Shown: in pieces, positions 1 through 11,548 of the stretch | Layout: every line of letters starts with the position of its first letter | Position numbering within the stretch: the stretch's first letter is position 1 | From: Apophysomyces variabilis | Lineage: Eukaryota; Mucoromycota; Mucoromycetes; Mucorales; Mucoraceae | Assembly: GCA_002749535.1 (NCBI GenBank) | Contig: MZZL01000401.1 | Location: forward strand, 935,165 to 999,164 | Direction of reading: 5' to 3' | Length of the DNA: 64,000 bases | Notes under the pieces: model-generated | Seen by the model: only the letters and a program-made list of their open reading frames with translations | What the model was told of the DNA's origin: nothing | Databases searched by the model: none | Translations under genes and position numbers: made by a program

Positions 1-2357
1 CAGCATCTTCAGAATTCTCCCAACGCTCACGTCATTCATGAATTTTTAACTTCTTTGATGACCTGTCACACTGTAATCCCAGAAAGAAACGAGGAAACCG
101 ATGACGTTGTGTATCAGGCATCCTCTCCAGACGAAGGTGCACTTGTGAAAGGTGCTAGCGATGTGTTTGGATACAAATTTTACGCGCGACGACCCCATTC
201 AATTAATTGCTATTGCAAAGAGGAGGATCAAGAGTTTGAAATCCTAAACGTATGCGAGTTTAATTCGACTCGCAAGCGCATGTCTGTGGTACTGCGTGGT
301 CCGGACGGCAAGATTAAGCTTTATTGCAAAGGCGCAGATACTGTCATCCTAGAGCGACTTGCCCCAAACAATCACTTTACCGAAGCCACTCTGTCACATC
401 TAGAAGTAAGCTGACGTTTGCACAGTAAAGCATAGTGCTGATCCATTGTTAGGCATTTGCTTCGGAAGGGTTGCGAACTCTCTGTTATGCTATGCGCGAA
501 ATTAGCGAAGAGGAATACAGTCGTTGGTCACAAATCTATGATAGTGCGTCCACTACCTTGACTAACCGTGCCGAAGAACTGGATAAAGCTGCAGAAATCA
601 TTGAGAAGGACATGATGTTACTCGGAGCTACAGCTATTGAAGATAAACTACAGGATGGAGTTCCCGATACGATTCATACATTGCAGGAGGCCAATATCAA
701 AGTCTGGGTTCTCACTGGTGATAGACAGGAGACAGCTATTAACATCGGATACAGCTGCAAGTTATTGACAGAAGAGATGGAACTAATCATTTGCAACACC
801 GAAGATCATGAATCAACGAGAGCTTTTCTTGAAAAATCTCTTAACGATGTGCAAGCTCATAGTGAGGTAGGAGCTCTTTATCGGGTCTAACATGGTTTCT
901 TAACAAGCCATTTCTTTTCAGCCATTAGCGTTAATTATCGAAGGAAGGCCATTAACTTTTGCTCTTGAAAAAGATTTGGAGAAGCTGTTTTATGATCTTG
1001 CTGTACAATGCAAAGCTGTGATATGTTGTCGTGTATCACCGTTGCAGAAGGCGCTGGTGGTTAAACTTGTCAAAAAGTTTTCTAAATCCATATTGCTTGC
1101 TGTGGGTGATGGAGCCAACGACGTTTCCATGATTCAAGCTGCTCATGTCGGCGTCGGAATTAGTGGTGTGGAAGGGTTGCAGGCTGCACGCAGTGCGGAT
1201 TTCTCCATCTCCCAGTTCCGATTCCTGAAAAAGTTATTACTCGTCCACGGTGCTTGGGCCTATCAGCGTTTGAGCAAGATGATATTTTACTACTTCTATA
1301 AGAACGTGGCACTCTACCTAACACAATTTTGGGTATAAACAAGATGCGTAGCAAGTTATTGTTTTCTAACTAGACTACGTAGTACGCATTTTTCAACGGG
1401 TTTTCCGGACAAACACTCTATGAATCCTGGACCATATCGTGTTTCAATGTTTTCTTTACCTTTTTACCACCAATGGCGATCGGTATCTTTGACCAGTTTG
1501 CATCGGCTCGCTTACTGGACAAATACCCACAAATGTACATATTAGGGCAGAAAAACGAATTTTTCAACCAAAAACGATTTTGGGGTTGGATTTTAAATGC
1601 AGTGTATCATTCGGCTGTAAGTGAACAACTCCATAGCTGATTAGGTGTACTGATATTCGGGTACTAGGCTTTGTTTTTCATTGGTATGGCTGCTTTCGCT
1701 AATGATGCCATGTTTCAGCAAGGCTGGACAGGCGGCCAATGGTGGGTGGGCACTACTATTTTTAGTGCCACATTGGCCACCATTTTATGGAAAGCTGCGC
1801 TTATTTCAGAGTAAGTTAAATGAGCCATAGCTTTCAATGTCTTAATCTATATAATTCTTAGTATCTGGACAAAGTATACATGGATTGCGATTCCTGGTTC
1901 CATGGTGATTTGGTACATCTTTTTGCCATTTGTGGCATATGTAGGACCTAAAACGCCTTGGGGAATATTCCTGGAATATGAAGGTATTATTCCACAGTTG
2001 TTTGGCAATGTCAACTACTGGCTGTTCTTTATTATGGTCCCACTGGCTTGCAATCTACGAGACTATCTCTGGAAATAGTAAGTGGTATTGAGTTCGCATT
2101 TTGGGATACTAAAGTAAAACTGAAATAGCTACAAACGAATGTACCGCACCAGAAGTTATCATCATATCCAAGAGATTCAAAAACTCAACTTGCCGGACTA
2201 TCGACCGCGTATGGATCGATTCCGTCAAGCAGTCAATAAGGTCCGCAAGATTCAACGACTGAAGCAAACCCGTGGTTTTGCGTTTTCGCAAAATGATACC
2301 GATCAAACAAAACTCATTAGACTGTACGATACAACGCAGCAAAAGCCGACAGGTTAA
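1..2357 (+). CDS. DRS2: P4-type ATPase (aminophospholipid flippase, Drs2/ATP8A class), 5' truncated by the window
   Basis: Flips aminophospholipids to the cytosolic leaflet of Golgi/endosomal membranes using ATP. Only the C-terminal 683 residues are here; the DKTGT phosphorylation site lies upstream of base 1. Exons by my reading: <1-405, 453-866, 922-1332, 1383-1616, 1668-1810, 1862-2077, 2129-2357. Visible motifs: SSPDEGALV and KGADT (nucleotide-binding domain), [19 protein letters not shown], and [10 protein letters not shown] of the P domain. The membrane region follows, with [24 protein letters not shown] and the last helices. The tail carries RGFAFSQ, the conserved motif of the autoinhibitory C-terminus of Drs2/ATP8A proteins, which favours that class over Neo1 or Dnf types. 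It would work with a Cdc50-type beta subunit, not seen here. Family assignment is secure; the exact paralogue is inferred from the tail motif. Confidence 0.95.
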
Positions 2358-2704
2358 ACTTTATCATCATACGAAAGATATATAGTATAGTTTGCACAGG
2401 GACGCCAAGACAATTATTTGGCTTCTGATTACCTCATTGGCTCCGATAAATCTTGGCTTCTATTATCTACTGTTGTTCTTCATCATGGCATGTGGGGTTG
2501 CAAAAGGGTCTTATAAGATATTAATACCGAGATGCGTCCTTTTTGCAACGGAAGGATGCTGGTAGAGAGGAAGAAAGGGAAAATAAGAAAAAGGAGACTT
2601 TCCAAATATGGGTAGGTGGTGGTAAGTCGGACCAGATATCAATGCGGTTCATTGTCCACGGTACCCTATCTTCTTCTTGCACTTTCTCTTCCATTCCAAC
2701 TGTA

Positions 2705-4407
2705 ATGACTGAACCACCTGTGACAGCTCCACCACTCAATGAGCTTCCTGGTCCTGTACGTACCTTAAAAGAAGCTTTTCCTGATATCGATGTGGAGGTC
2801 ATCGAAGCGATCCTGGACAGCCAACGGGGTCAGGTGGAGCCAGCCTTTGAGGTTTTACTTGGCATGTCTGATCCCAGTTATAAGCCTGAACCAGTCAGGC
2901 AAGAAATAAACACAAGAAGTACAGCGACCACAATAGAGGATGCTCCTGACGATGATGACAATATACCTGCACCTCCTATGCCGCCACGACCAAGTCAAGC
3001 TGCCTTGGCAAGGGACGAGCAAATGCGAAAGGATGAGGAGTATGCAAAGCAATTGGCATTGGAAGATGAACGAATTCGCGTACTTCAATACCAACGTAAC
3101 TATTCTACACATAACGCTGACGTCTAATTTGAACCGTATTTTATCACGTTCGCTACCTAGGCGCACAGCAACTACGACAGCAACAACAGCAGCAACAACA
3201 ACGAGAAGATGACGAACCTTTGTTCAACTTTCAAGGTAGTGCTAGAAACCGAAAAGGAAAGAGATAAGGATTTCAATAACACCACTTAATAGAGGAGTTT
3301 CCTGTTATCAAAGAGAAAGTGATCGAGGCAGGCAATGGTAAGAAAAAAAGAGGATCATATTAAATATCCTAAGACTTGATGTCCTCTTGGTTTTGTTAGC
3401 TGCCAAGAAAAAGGTGATGGATTTTTATAACCAACTCAAAGCAGCACGAGCTGCCAATATGAATGCTCCCTCAGCGTCAATTCCGACCACCAATGCCCAA
3501 TATAGGTTTGTTTGTGCATTAGATCAGATGGGTGAAGTATCGCTTAACTAAAAGTTCCAATACAGAGGCCTGCCTAGCGACGATGCAGATGATTTGTTAG
3601 CAGGGGATATGACAGCATTGCATTTATCTGATAACGACGTTTATGCACAGACTACAAAACGTGCATCGCCTGGTAAGCGTATATACAGAAAGCGATAGCA
3701 TTGTGTGAGACTGATGGCATCGGGGAGAAAAGGTACTCCTCCCAAAGTGATCCATGTGAACCCACCTTTATCTAGTCCGCAAAGAGCTTCGGATGCAGAA
3801 GAACAGATACGTGCCGACGAAGCCCTGGCGAGACGGCTAGCATATGAAGATCAAGCTTGGACACGAAATGGTAAGGGAAATGTGGGCGGTAAAACAAGAG
3901 GATTTAAAAAGTAAAAAGCATCCACGCCAACCACAAGGGAGGAGCCTAATGAAGTGAATGTACGGCAAACAACTCCTCCAAAACCAGCAAGAAGAGTCTC
4001 ACCAGAGCAATCTTTGATCGAGACGCCCGAAATCAAAACAGGTGAGCAAATCTGCTTGATTTGTGAATAAAGCATGCTGAAAATAAGCCAAACAGAACAA
4101 CAGCAACGGCAGAACGAATTGTCTCCAAAGCCTGTCGTGAATGAGGAGAAAAAGGAAAAAGAAGAAGAAGAGGAATCAAGACCATACGTTATTGGCGATG
4201 ACGACTCGGAAGATGACTTAGTAGATGCGGAAGAGGAGGAAGAGTTGCCAGAGAAGGGAAAGGAAAAGGGAAAGGGAAAAGATGAAGGTAAGCCTTTACT
4301 TATTCGTATGAAAAAGAAAATACGCATGTTCATGGATCTAAGACACCTTTTCTTCAGTCCAGGTAGATCGCAAGAAGAATGCATCCGAATCAAGTGAGAA
4401 AGAATGA
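2705..4407 (+). CDS. CUE-domain protein (Cue5/Tollip-like ubiquitin-binding adaptor)
   Basis: A 408-residue protein from nine exons: 2705-3095, 3161-3235, 3293-3337, 3400-3505, 3566-3672, 3733-3870, 3919-4041, 4096-4287, 4358-4407. A CUE domain occupies about residues 13-60: LKEAFPDIDVEVIEAIL, then the di-Leu-like EVLLGMSDP end. CUE domains bind ubiquitin, and in Cue5-type proteins link ubiquitinated cargo to autophagy; that role is inference. After it come Pro-rich stretches, a charged helix (RKDEEYAKQLALEDE), a Gln run, and a second similar helix (ADEALARRLAYEDQ). The C-terminus is low complexity and charged (Glu and Lys-Gly-Lys). An in-frame ATG at 2642 could add 21 residues; I chose 2705 because the extra sequence is Ser-rich and unlike the family. 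The last acceptor is ambiguous (4357 or 4362); I took the one with the better pyrimidine tract. The gene starts about 350 bp after the flippase and faces the next gene tail to tail. Confidence 0.85.
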
Positions 4408-4768
4408 TCTGGGACAAAGTCAGCTGGAGAGTGTGGATCTTCTTAGGTTATGTTGGTTTAGCCGTTTGTATCATGAGCATTTGCACCACTATGGTCATCC
4501 ATTTATTATATACTACTGACAGCTTCAAATGTATTTAAGATAAAATGTAGTTTATTATCTATAATGACAGGGCAATACTAGTGACATGTGTCTTCACGGA
4601 AAGAAATGGAAGCATTTTATTTGTTTAATATTCAAACAGCCCTTAAAGAGCTTTAATCACAAAGAACAGCACTAAGTACACCGAATAAAAAGCTAATCGC
4701 TTGACTTCATGAGTAGAAAAAGATGATTATTATAAAAAGGTATCTTGGAAAAGAATGCAAAGGTTATG
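4408..4768. other. Convergent 3' intergenic region
   Basis: AT-rich spacer between the 3' ends of the CUE gene and the kinase gene. It should hold both 3' UTRs and poly(A) sites. I see no gene. Confidence 0.7.
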
Positions 4769-6681
4769 TTACATAATCAATGGTTCATCACTATTGGAGA
4801 GTCGGTTGAGATGAAGGTAAGCATCTGTACCGTAACTGAAAAGAAAAAGAAAAAGAAAAATAGACTTAATACCATGAACTCTGCTACTGGATCCCCTTAC
4901 CCTTCCATAGATATCAACTTTAAATCACCACCAAAGTAGCGCGCGTACTATATGTATTCCGGAATGCATGTAAATGTTGGGGGGTTTTCTGGCATTCAGA
5001 GTGTTCTTGCTACTTACCAATCTAGCAATCGGTAGTCCATAACCAAACCCTGCCATTGGGGCCTTGAACTCTGTTTTGTTAAACTCTGGTTCTAATTCTT
5101 GCCTTTCTGCTGTTGTATACTGCATTTCAATGAGTCAAACCGATGCGACTAATGAAATGCTTGTCTTATTACCATGTAGGTCCACACCACTGGAATGGCT
5201 GAGCGCGGAATACCACCTCCTTCATCCGAAATCTTAATGGTAATATCCTACAAGATACAAAGACACTTGATAACTAACCACTATTCCATTTTATGCCACA
5301 CTCACCTCTTTGCCATGGGCAATCACCAGCTTGATAGGTGGATATTCATCTTCATAATCGGTTCCATATCGTTCAACCACAGCACGCAAAGAATTCTTGA
5401 GCAACTCAAATATCATATGATTGAGATGCGATGGGACATACATAAATTCAATATCACCAGGGGAAAACATCTGAACCTCTGGTGCCCTGAACAAACCATA
5501 ATGATCTTCACAAATAAAGCGTGCATTGGCGATAGCGTCTTGTGCAATATCCCGGATGTTGGTCTTTGTACAGATGACGCCCACATAATCCCTGCGGGCC
5601 GGACCTCGGTAGAGAGCTGAATGCTGGCCGATCAGCATACGAATACCAATACGTGACATGTAAAAACGGTCAAGAAATTGTTGTACGTCTGCAGTCAAAG
5701 GATGCTCCTTGCACTCCAAGATACCCTGAGCTAATGGCATGGTTTTTGTTTTGTTTTTGATTTCATGGAAATAAGCAAAAAGAAAAAGAAAAAGAAAAAG
5801 AAAAATAACAATCAAGCCAATGCCTCAGACTCCTTTTCTCTCTTTTTCTTTTTACAAACCGATAGTAGTCACTACTGGGTCATGTCTTCGCTTGATGCCT
5901 TCAATGGTTTTGACGAATTCATCTGTATAGGCTAACATTTCCGGCGGGCATTCAACGGCATCCATCTGGTTGTAGTACCTGTTGAACTTAAGCCATAGGA
6001 TCCAAGACAAAGACAAAGACAAAGACAAAATCGGGCATGGTTCTTTTTTTTTTCTTTTACCTATGGCCTAATGGAGCTTTGAAGGATCCATTATATTGGT
6101 TGGCAGGATGGGGCACACTTTCCTGAGGTTGTCCATTTTGAATAGCGCGTTTAAATTGACTTTTCATTGCGCTAGACAATTTTGGCCGAGGCAACTCGAT
6201 CAATTCCTTTAATACGCAAGCATCAGCTTGCATAAAAGGCCAAAACTTCCTTTTTTTTTTCCTCTCTCTCTACCGGTACCTGAAAAGACTGCGCATACCA
6301 ATCTTTGACTTTAAGTATGGAAGGCATGCTACTCAAGTCGCGTGGGAGTTCTTCGAGATCCTTCACGCGATGTGCCAATCGTATCGGCAGTTCCTCTGGG
6401 CAAAAAATGGATCAGATATAGAAAGCAAAGAGGTCGTGCATTCAAGCTAGTGTCTGCATTACCATGCAAGAATTGACTCGCTCTGAACATCGTGGAAGGG
6501 GATGGTTTTTGACCTACATTGTGTCACGATCCTCGCTCAACCAAAAGTTCATATTCTTCTGCATGTCTCGTAAGAGAGGCCATTTACCGAACATCACCAT
6601 TTGTCTCAAAGAGACACCCGTTTGGGGGAATTTAGCAAAATGTTTTATTTTCTCGTAGAGCTGTGGGGTGATTTTGAACAT
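4769..6681 (-). CDS. Mitochondrial pyruvate/branched-chain dehydrogenase kinase family (PDK/Pkp type)
   Basis: A 413-residue GHKL-fold protein kinase that phosphorylates and inactivates the E1 subunit of the mitochondrial pyruvate (or branched-chain keto acid) dehydrogenase complex. Ten exons: 6681-6588, 6513-6463, 6395-6280, 6206-6061, 5978-5860, 5730-5306, 5247-5173, 5119-5018, 4947-4901, 4835-4769. The N-terminal four-helix part has FAKFPQTGVSLRQM, SQFLHEELPIRLAHRV and DRFYMSRIGIRMLIGQH. The ATP site has the N-box HMIFELLKNSLRAV, the G1 box DEGGGIP and the G2 box GFGYGLPIARL. The tail YFGGDLKLISMEGYGTDAYL closes the fold. The start at 6681 gives MFKITPQLYEK, matching the short N-terminus of the family; an in-frame ATG at 6753 would add a Phe-rich leader that reads like 5' UTR. 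About 55 residues between the first helices are longer than in animal PDKs, as in other fungal members. PDK versus BCKDK cannot be settled by eye. Confidence 0.93.
5774..5806. repeat. (AAAAAG)n tract in a PDK intron
   Basis: About five AAAAG/AGAAAA units. On the coding (minus) strand this is a run of TTTTTC that serves as the pyrimidine tract of the intron before exon 6. Confidence 0.7.
6005..6029. repeat. (ACAAAG)4 tandem repeat in a PDK intron
   Basis: Four tandem copies of ACAAAG inside the intron between exons 4 and 5 of the PDK gene. Simple sequence, no function seen. Confidence 0.75.
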
Positions 6682-7993
6682 GGAAATACACGAAAAAGGG
6701 AAAAAAGGTACTGCAGAAAAAGGATTGAAGCTTTTCTCGCTGCAGGACATCACATGGGCTCTGTGACCATGCCTGGACCAAGGGACTTTTTAATGTCCGC
6801 AAGGAAACCAGATAGGGTCTTATTATCGAATGGAGATAATACGAATGAAGAGCTTGCGGATACTTCTAGTAGATCGTAGTATCATTGGCTAACTCGTTCC
6901 ATTCAACTGCGAAATTGATTCATCTTGTTACGGCTACCTGGCTGGCCGTCTTGATAATTTCCAATAAGATTGGAAAGCAACCTTTCTTCCTCACTCGTAC
7001 GTAAAGGAAACAGTGGGTATCTTGTTCCTTGCCGGCATGCAAAAATATCTTGTGTTTTTGGATAAATCCAAGTTTATGCTAGTATCGTACGGCTGCAGAC
7101 GGTATTGTTGCAGATGTTGTTCTCGTATCGTGGTTATATCAAATTTGGCCGACGTTAAAGTAAAGGAAGCGGGGATTTTGTCATTCGCGCCAACGCGGTG
7201 GTAAATCCTCATTAAATTAGTAGGTACAAATTGATGGATATCGTTAGGATCTTTTGGTCATTTTTTACTGGCTGCTGGTCAATTAACGAGGTTTGAACTT
7301 GTTGATCAGAGAATCCTTCAGAGTTTATATCTTCCTCATCCACTCTGACGTCTACTTCATCGTTTTCCACATTGTTCTTTGTGTCTAGGTTGGATCTATT
7401 GTGCCGCAATGGACGGTCACGTATAGAGTAGATTAAGTAAACCGATTATGTAACTATGCTACATCTTGTAGGCTAAAACCATTCCCTTGACGCATACTGC
7501 GAAATAAAAGTTTTCCACATTGTTATGTTCATCTTTAATTCATTAGCTTCACTCTCAGCACGATTTTCGAAATCCAAATTTATGAGGCTGCTGCTCTGGT
7601 TTTCGGGGCTGCCGTAAGCTGCATTGATATCCTATAGGTCCACTGACTTTCTTTTCCTATTGGTTTCTTTTCGACACCAGCCATCCTCGCCCTCATAGGG
7701 CAAGGCCGATCCACACCATAACGAGAACAATAACCGACAACGATGTCCTCGGTGCGGTGTGTCAATGGCTACATTCCGATTTAAGCGTCGGGAGCGAGGC
7801 TATCCTCACCATGCATGAAAAAAGTTTACCAACATGGAAACTGTAATAATTCTTTTTTAGAAAAAAGGATGACAACAGAATGACGAGGGTAATTCTGTTG
7901 CCGGCATAGGATCATTAACGAAAGGGTCATACATAAGGATGGAAAAACAAACAAAGAAAAGAGATTTAAATACTATGACTACACGCCTAACTA
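6682..7993. other. Intergenic region with coding-looking remnants
   Basis: Holds the PDK promoter and 1 kb of sequence without a convincing gene. Short minus-strand reading frames at 7212-6991, 7409-7212 and 7765-7580 look mildly protein-like (for example a segment with GYCSRYGVDRPCP near 7720). They are not joined by plausible splice sites, and I recognise no family. Probably decayed mobile-element sequence; that is inference. Confidence 0.4.
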
Positions 7994-9354
7994 TTAAAGT
8001 ATCGGCTTCTGACCAAAGCACAAGCCAAACGCCCATTTTGCTTCCGGTAGTTTTTGGCATTCTTTACATAACCGGTCTAAAAATTCAGGGTATTGTTCAC
8101 TAGTCAGACCAAGTGGTCCAAGTAGCATTTGTTCACCGGTTTTAAATATCATGGCGACATCCCAAAGGAACTCTCGAGTTAAACGGTCTGATCCCCCTAT
8201 ATCATTAAAGAAAAGAGTAACAGAAAAGAGAGAAAAAAAAGTTTGAGTTGGGATATGGTCATTTTCCGGGAAATCGATTTACGTACTTAATGGGATATCC
8301 TTAATTTCATGATGGAGCACATCGAACCCCGCTTGTTCAACCAACTTCCCTAGTTTTCTGGCCACATGTGGGTCCTGCCCCAGTCGCGCAATGGCATTCT
8401 CAACTACCAAAAAAAAAAAAAAAAGTGTTCTAGCCATCAAAGCAAAACAAGAAGAGTGCACATTTATACTTACATTCTTTTCCAGCTCGACGTACAAAAT
8501 CATTGCCACGGTCCAACATACAAGCTTCAATGGATTGTATACATCCGCCAGGTTTCGTAACACGATATATTTCTGACATTACCATAGGCCATTGCTCTTT
8601 CTTGAGAGCAATAATAAATAACCGTATGTTGACAAAATCAAACGAATTGTCGGGAAATGGTAGCTTGTTAAGGACATTGGCGACTTGGAATGTCACATTA
8701 GGTGGTCGAATATTGGTTGGGAAAACGTCGCACATATCGATGCCAATAAATTCACTCGTAGGATACTCGGTTGCAATGTCCTTAATGAGATAGAGAATGA
8801 TTGGTTATAGATAAGGATAAACAGATATCAAAGATCAACCTACCATGATCCAGGTACCGGGGCCGCATCCTACATCCAATATTCGTGCATTGGACTCCAA
8901 CGGAATCAACGGTAAACCGATATCGAGAATATTGCTGATTGAAACCAAAAAAATTACAGTTAAACCAGAATTCATAAAAAAAAAAGATTGATTTTACCCT
9001 TTAAACAGTGCTTTCAACGCAAAGTGTTGCTATACAAACAGAGAAAGAGGAGAAAAAAAAATTGATTCAATACTCACTTGTCCATTGTCAACATTGTTTT
9101 CTCTTTCTTTCTTCTCAATCTATTATTATAGGCACAGTTGTTTTACTTACGCCCACTAATCTGTCTATTTCTTCGTCATCACTAGGAAACCAATAGGCCG
9201 AGGAATCGACGCCGTGAAATTTTCGTCCGTTTCGAAAAATAAAATCAGAAGAGGATTGACTTGACGTTGTGACTGACTCGTGTGAAGCGTTGGATGAAGA
9301 AGCATGGGAAGATCGTTCGTGGCGCTTTTTGTGCAAGGAGAGTTTATTACCCAT
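7994..9354 (-). CDS. Class I SAM-dependent methyltransferase (UMTA/LaeA-like)
   Basis: A 317-residue predicted methyltransferase from six exons: 9354-9151, 9029-8998, 8934-8844, 8780-8474, 8403-8287, 8196-7994. The N-terminus is a Ser-rich tail, then RKFHGVDSSAYWFPSDDEE, the entry motif of a large fungal family of which LaeA is a distant member. SAM motif I is ILDVGCGPGTWIM (about residues 96-109), and the acidic end of beta-2 is FIGIDMCDVFP. Motif II follows in LPFPDNSFDFVNIR, and the post-II region in EIYRVTKPGGCIQ. The C-terminus (LDRLCKECQKLPEAKWAF) fits the family. The first intron is 121 bp; splitting it with an extra 42-nt exon would leave a first intron of about 31 bp, so I joined exon 1 directly to QHFALKALF. 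The substrate is unknown and no biosynthetic cluster surrounds it, so a role in secondary metabolism is not supported. Confidence 0.88.
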
Positions 9355-11548
9355 TCGTCATTAAGAATAATGGAGAAGAAAAAAAGTTAGAATAATGACA
9401 GAGAAAAAAAGCAAAAAGAGATAGAAATCAATAGGTTATTTGTATATATGTATGAATGTATGTAATGTAAAAGAGTGAAGAGTATAATTCACACACACAA
9501 CACAATGGAAAGAAAAAAAAAAGAAACAAAGTGTGAGAGAGAGAGAGGGAAGGGAAAAAAAAATAAGGAAAAACGCTCGCGCCATGCGGTTGTTTAATGA
9601 AATGTAACTGATCGTATTGGTGAAACCAAAGCCTAATTTGGGATTAAAAGTCATCACGACGCTTGTGTCACACCAGAAGGTGACAGTTCCTACTGTGGTT
9701 AGGACACTTACCACGAGTTTGGGGATAGACTGAGATGAAAACGTAAAAAAAAATTTACATCGTGGATCCAATAATATTGTCTTGGCTATTCTTTCATTCT
9801 CTTGTACTTTGCTTACTTTTGAAGAAAAGAGAAAGCGCAGTGAGAGAAACGGAGACTGAGATGTTGGGGGAATGGGCGGGAGGAAAAAGGCCAAATAAGC
9901 CAAGCGGCACTATTCACACGGCATGGAAACTCTCAATTTTTTTTTTTTACATGGGTCCGGTTTTCGTTTTTTGGCTACCAGGGAAACAAGCAATTAAAGT
10001 TCCTCCAGAAAACCCATATCCACTCCTTTAAACTTTAAAATTGATCCAGACTCTCTTTCTCTGTCTCTCTTTTTCTCTTCTGTTCTCATTTTGTGGGAAA
10101 GGGTAGTATAGAATCAGAGAGTTTTGGTTCTTCTGTTTTTGTTCTTATTTAGCTGCATAAGAGGGATCAAGAAATATGCCGATCGACATTGGATCTAAAC
10201 AATGTAAGGTGTGTGCGGAAGACGTAAGAAAAAAAATAAACCAAGCCTTGGCAAAGACAAGACAAACAATACACTCTCTTTTTTCTTTTTAGGGTATGGC
10301 TCGTCCGTTCAGTTAACAATTGAAGGACCTCGAATCGGAACCAACGATTTATGGATCATAACCAAAATTAATTAGCCCTTCTTGCCCTTTTGAATGAAAA
10401 GAGCAGGTGTAGCGGACAAGAGATCTACCGAACAAGCATAATCGTCTTTAATTCTTATATCCTATCAATTTCCCTTCTTTCCATATCTTCTTCTTTCTTT
10501 GTTTTTTAAAAACACGTTGCAGTCATTCGATCCGTCTTGTATCTTGCCGTAAAGTGACAGGCATAAAAAGGAATGGTCTCCACATGGCTTTGACTATTCC
10601 TGAGTTAAACCAATGGAAACCATATGACGACATGTATGGTTTTCCGCGGTTGTCACGTTCCGTTACCAAAGCAACTCGAAAATCTTCCTCATTTTTTTTT
10701 GTCCCACGCCCCCGAAAAAGAGGTCTTAATACATCTTCTGCAGCTAGTTAGGCAATGATAATGACAGACTGTAGAGGGAAAAACTAATTAAGAGGAAGAG
10801 AAAGACACCTGACCGATTGATTCCTTTGGCTTTCCTCCGAAGGACCGGGCCTCGCAAATGCATTTCAGCCCATGGTTTAGACCATGAAATATAACAAAAG
10901 CATAGATCTGTCGTGCCTTATGTTACATAGAAGACTTCAGAAACATGCATGCTGCAGCGGCCTTCAACCCCCAGAGTGAAGATCACGTTGAACTCGGCCT
11001 TAAGCGTATATATCTTTCCAGTGGGAAAATCTGTATATGAATGCGGCGCTTTGCTTTATTATTATTTTTCTTTCTATCGCTTATAGACAATTTTCTCTCT
11101 TGGCATTATTCTTGATCAATACGGAGCAGACAGAAAGAGACAAAGAGTGACTCTTTATTCCTGATTTTGGTTTGATATGCGGAATGAAATCTTTGGTCTA
11201 GCGCATCGACAACGTAGCACAAGCTTTTTCTTGTGGTCCGTGAGTAACCATGTCTCAGCACAAATATGGAAAGCAATGTGCAAGCAAACGAGAAAAGAAA
11301 AAGGATAAAGATCCATTAATAGTAACCAGCGCTTTACTGTCATTAAACCTTTGGATGATAACCAACGAGATATAAGAAAAGAGAAGAAGAGAGAAGTTTA
11401 TTGTTAGAAAAAGGAATTCAAAGTGTTACAAGAAAACAAACAAAATATGTACACAATCATGGAAAGCTTTGAGCGGTCTTATCTTTTCGGTGTCTCTGCA
11501 TATACAATATATATTAGGATAAATGGGAAAGTTGCCTTTTTTTCCCTT
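9355..11548. other. 2.2-kb intergenic region
   Basis: Upstream of the methyltransferase and downstream of the Sch9-like kinase. It has purine-rich simple sequence around 9525-9565 and 9360-9420, and one weak candidate small gene listed separately. Otherwise there are only short frames (10554-10751 plus strand, 65 codons, no recognisable domain). Confidence 0.5.
10176..10375 (+). CDS. Candidate two-exon micro-ORF (36 aa), unknown
   Basis: ATG at 10176, exon 10176-10203, a GTAAGG donor, an 89-bp intron ending in a long T-rich tract plus AG, and exon 10293-10375 ending in TAG. The join is in phase and gives a 36-residue peptide whose second exon reads YGSSVQLTIEGPRIGT then NDLWIITKIN. The splice signals are good; the peptide matches nothing I know. 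It may be a leader ORF of a non-coding transcript, or chance. Confidence 0.25.

Noticed and set aside
6601..6879. Plus-strand frame over the PDK 5' end
   Set aside because: Antisense shadow of PDK exon 1 and its leader.
9115..9150. Extra 42-nt exon in the methyltransferase
   Set aside because: It is in phase but would leave a first intron of about 31 bp, below the sizes seen elsewhere in the window.
9436..9903. 155-codon minus-strand frame
   Set aside because: Composition is Phe/Ser/Leu from purine-rich simple sequence; no start context, no domain.
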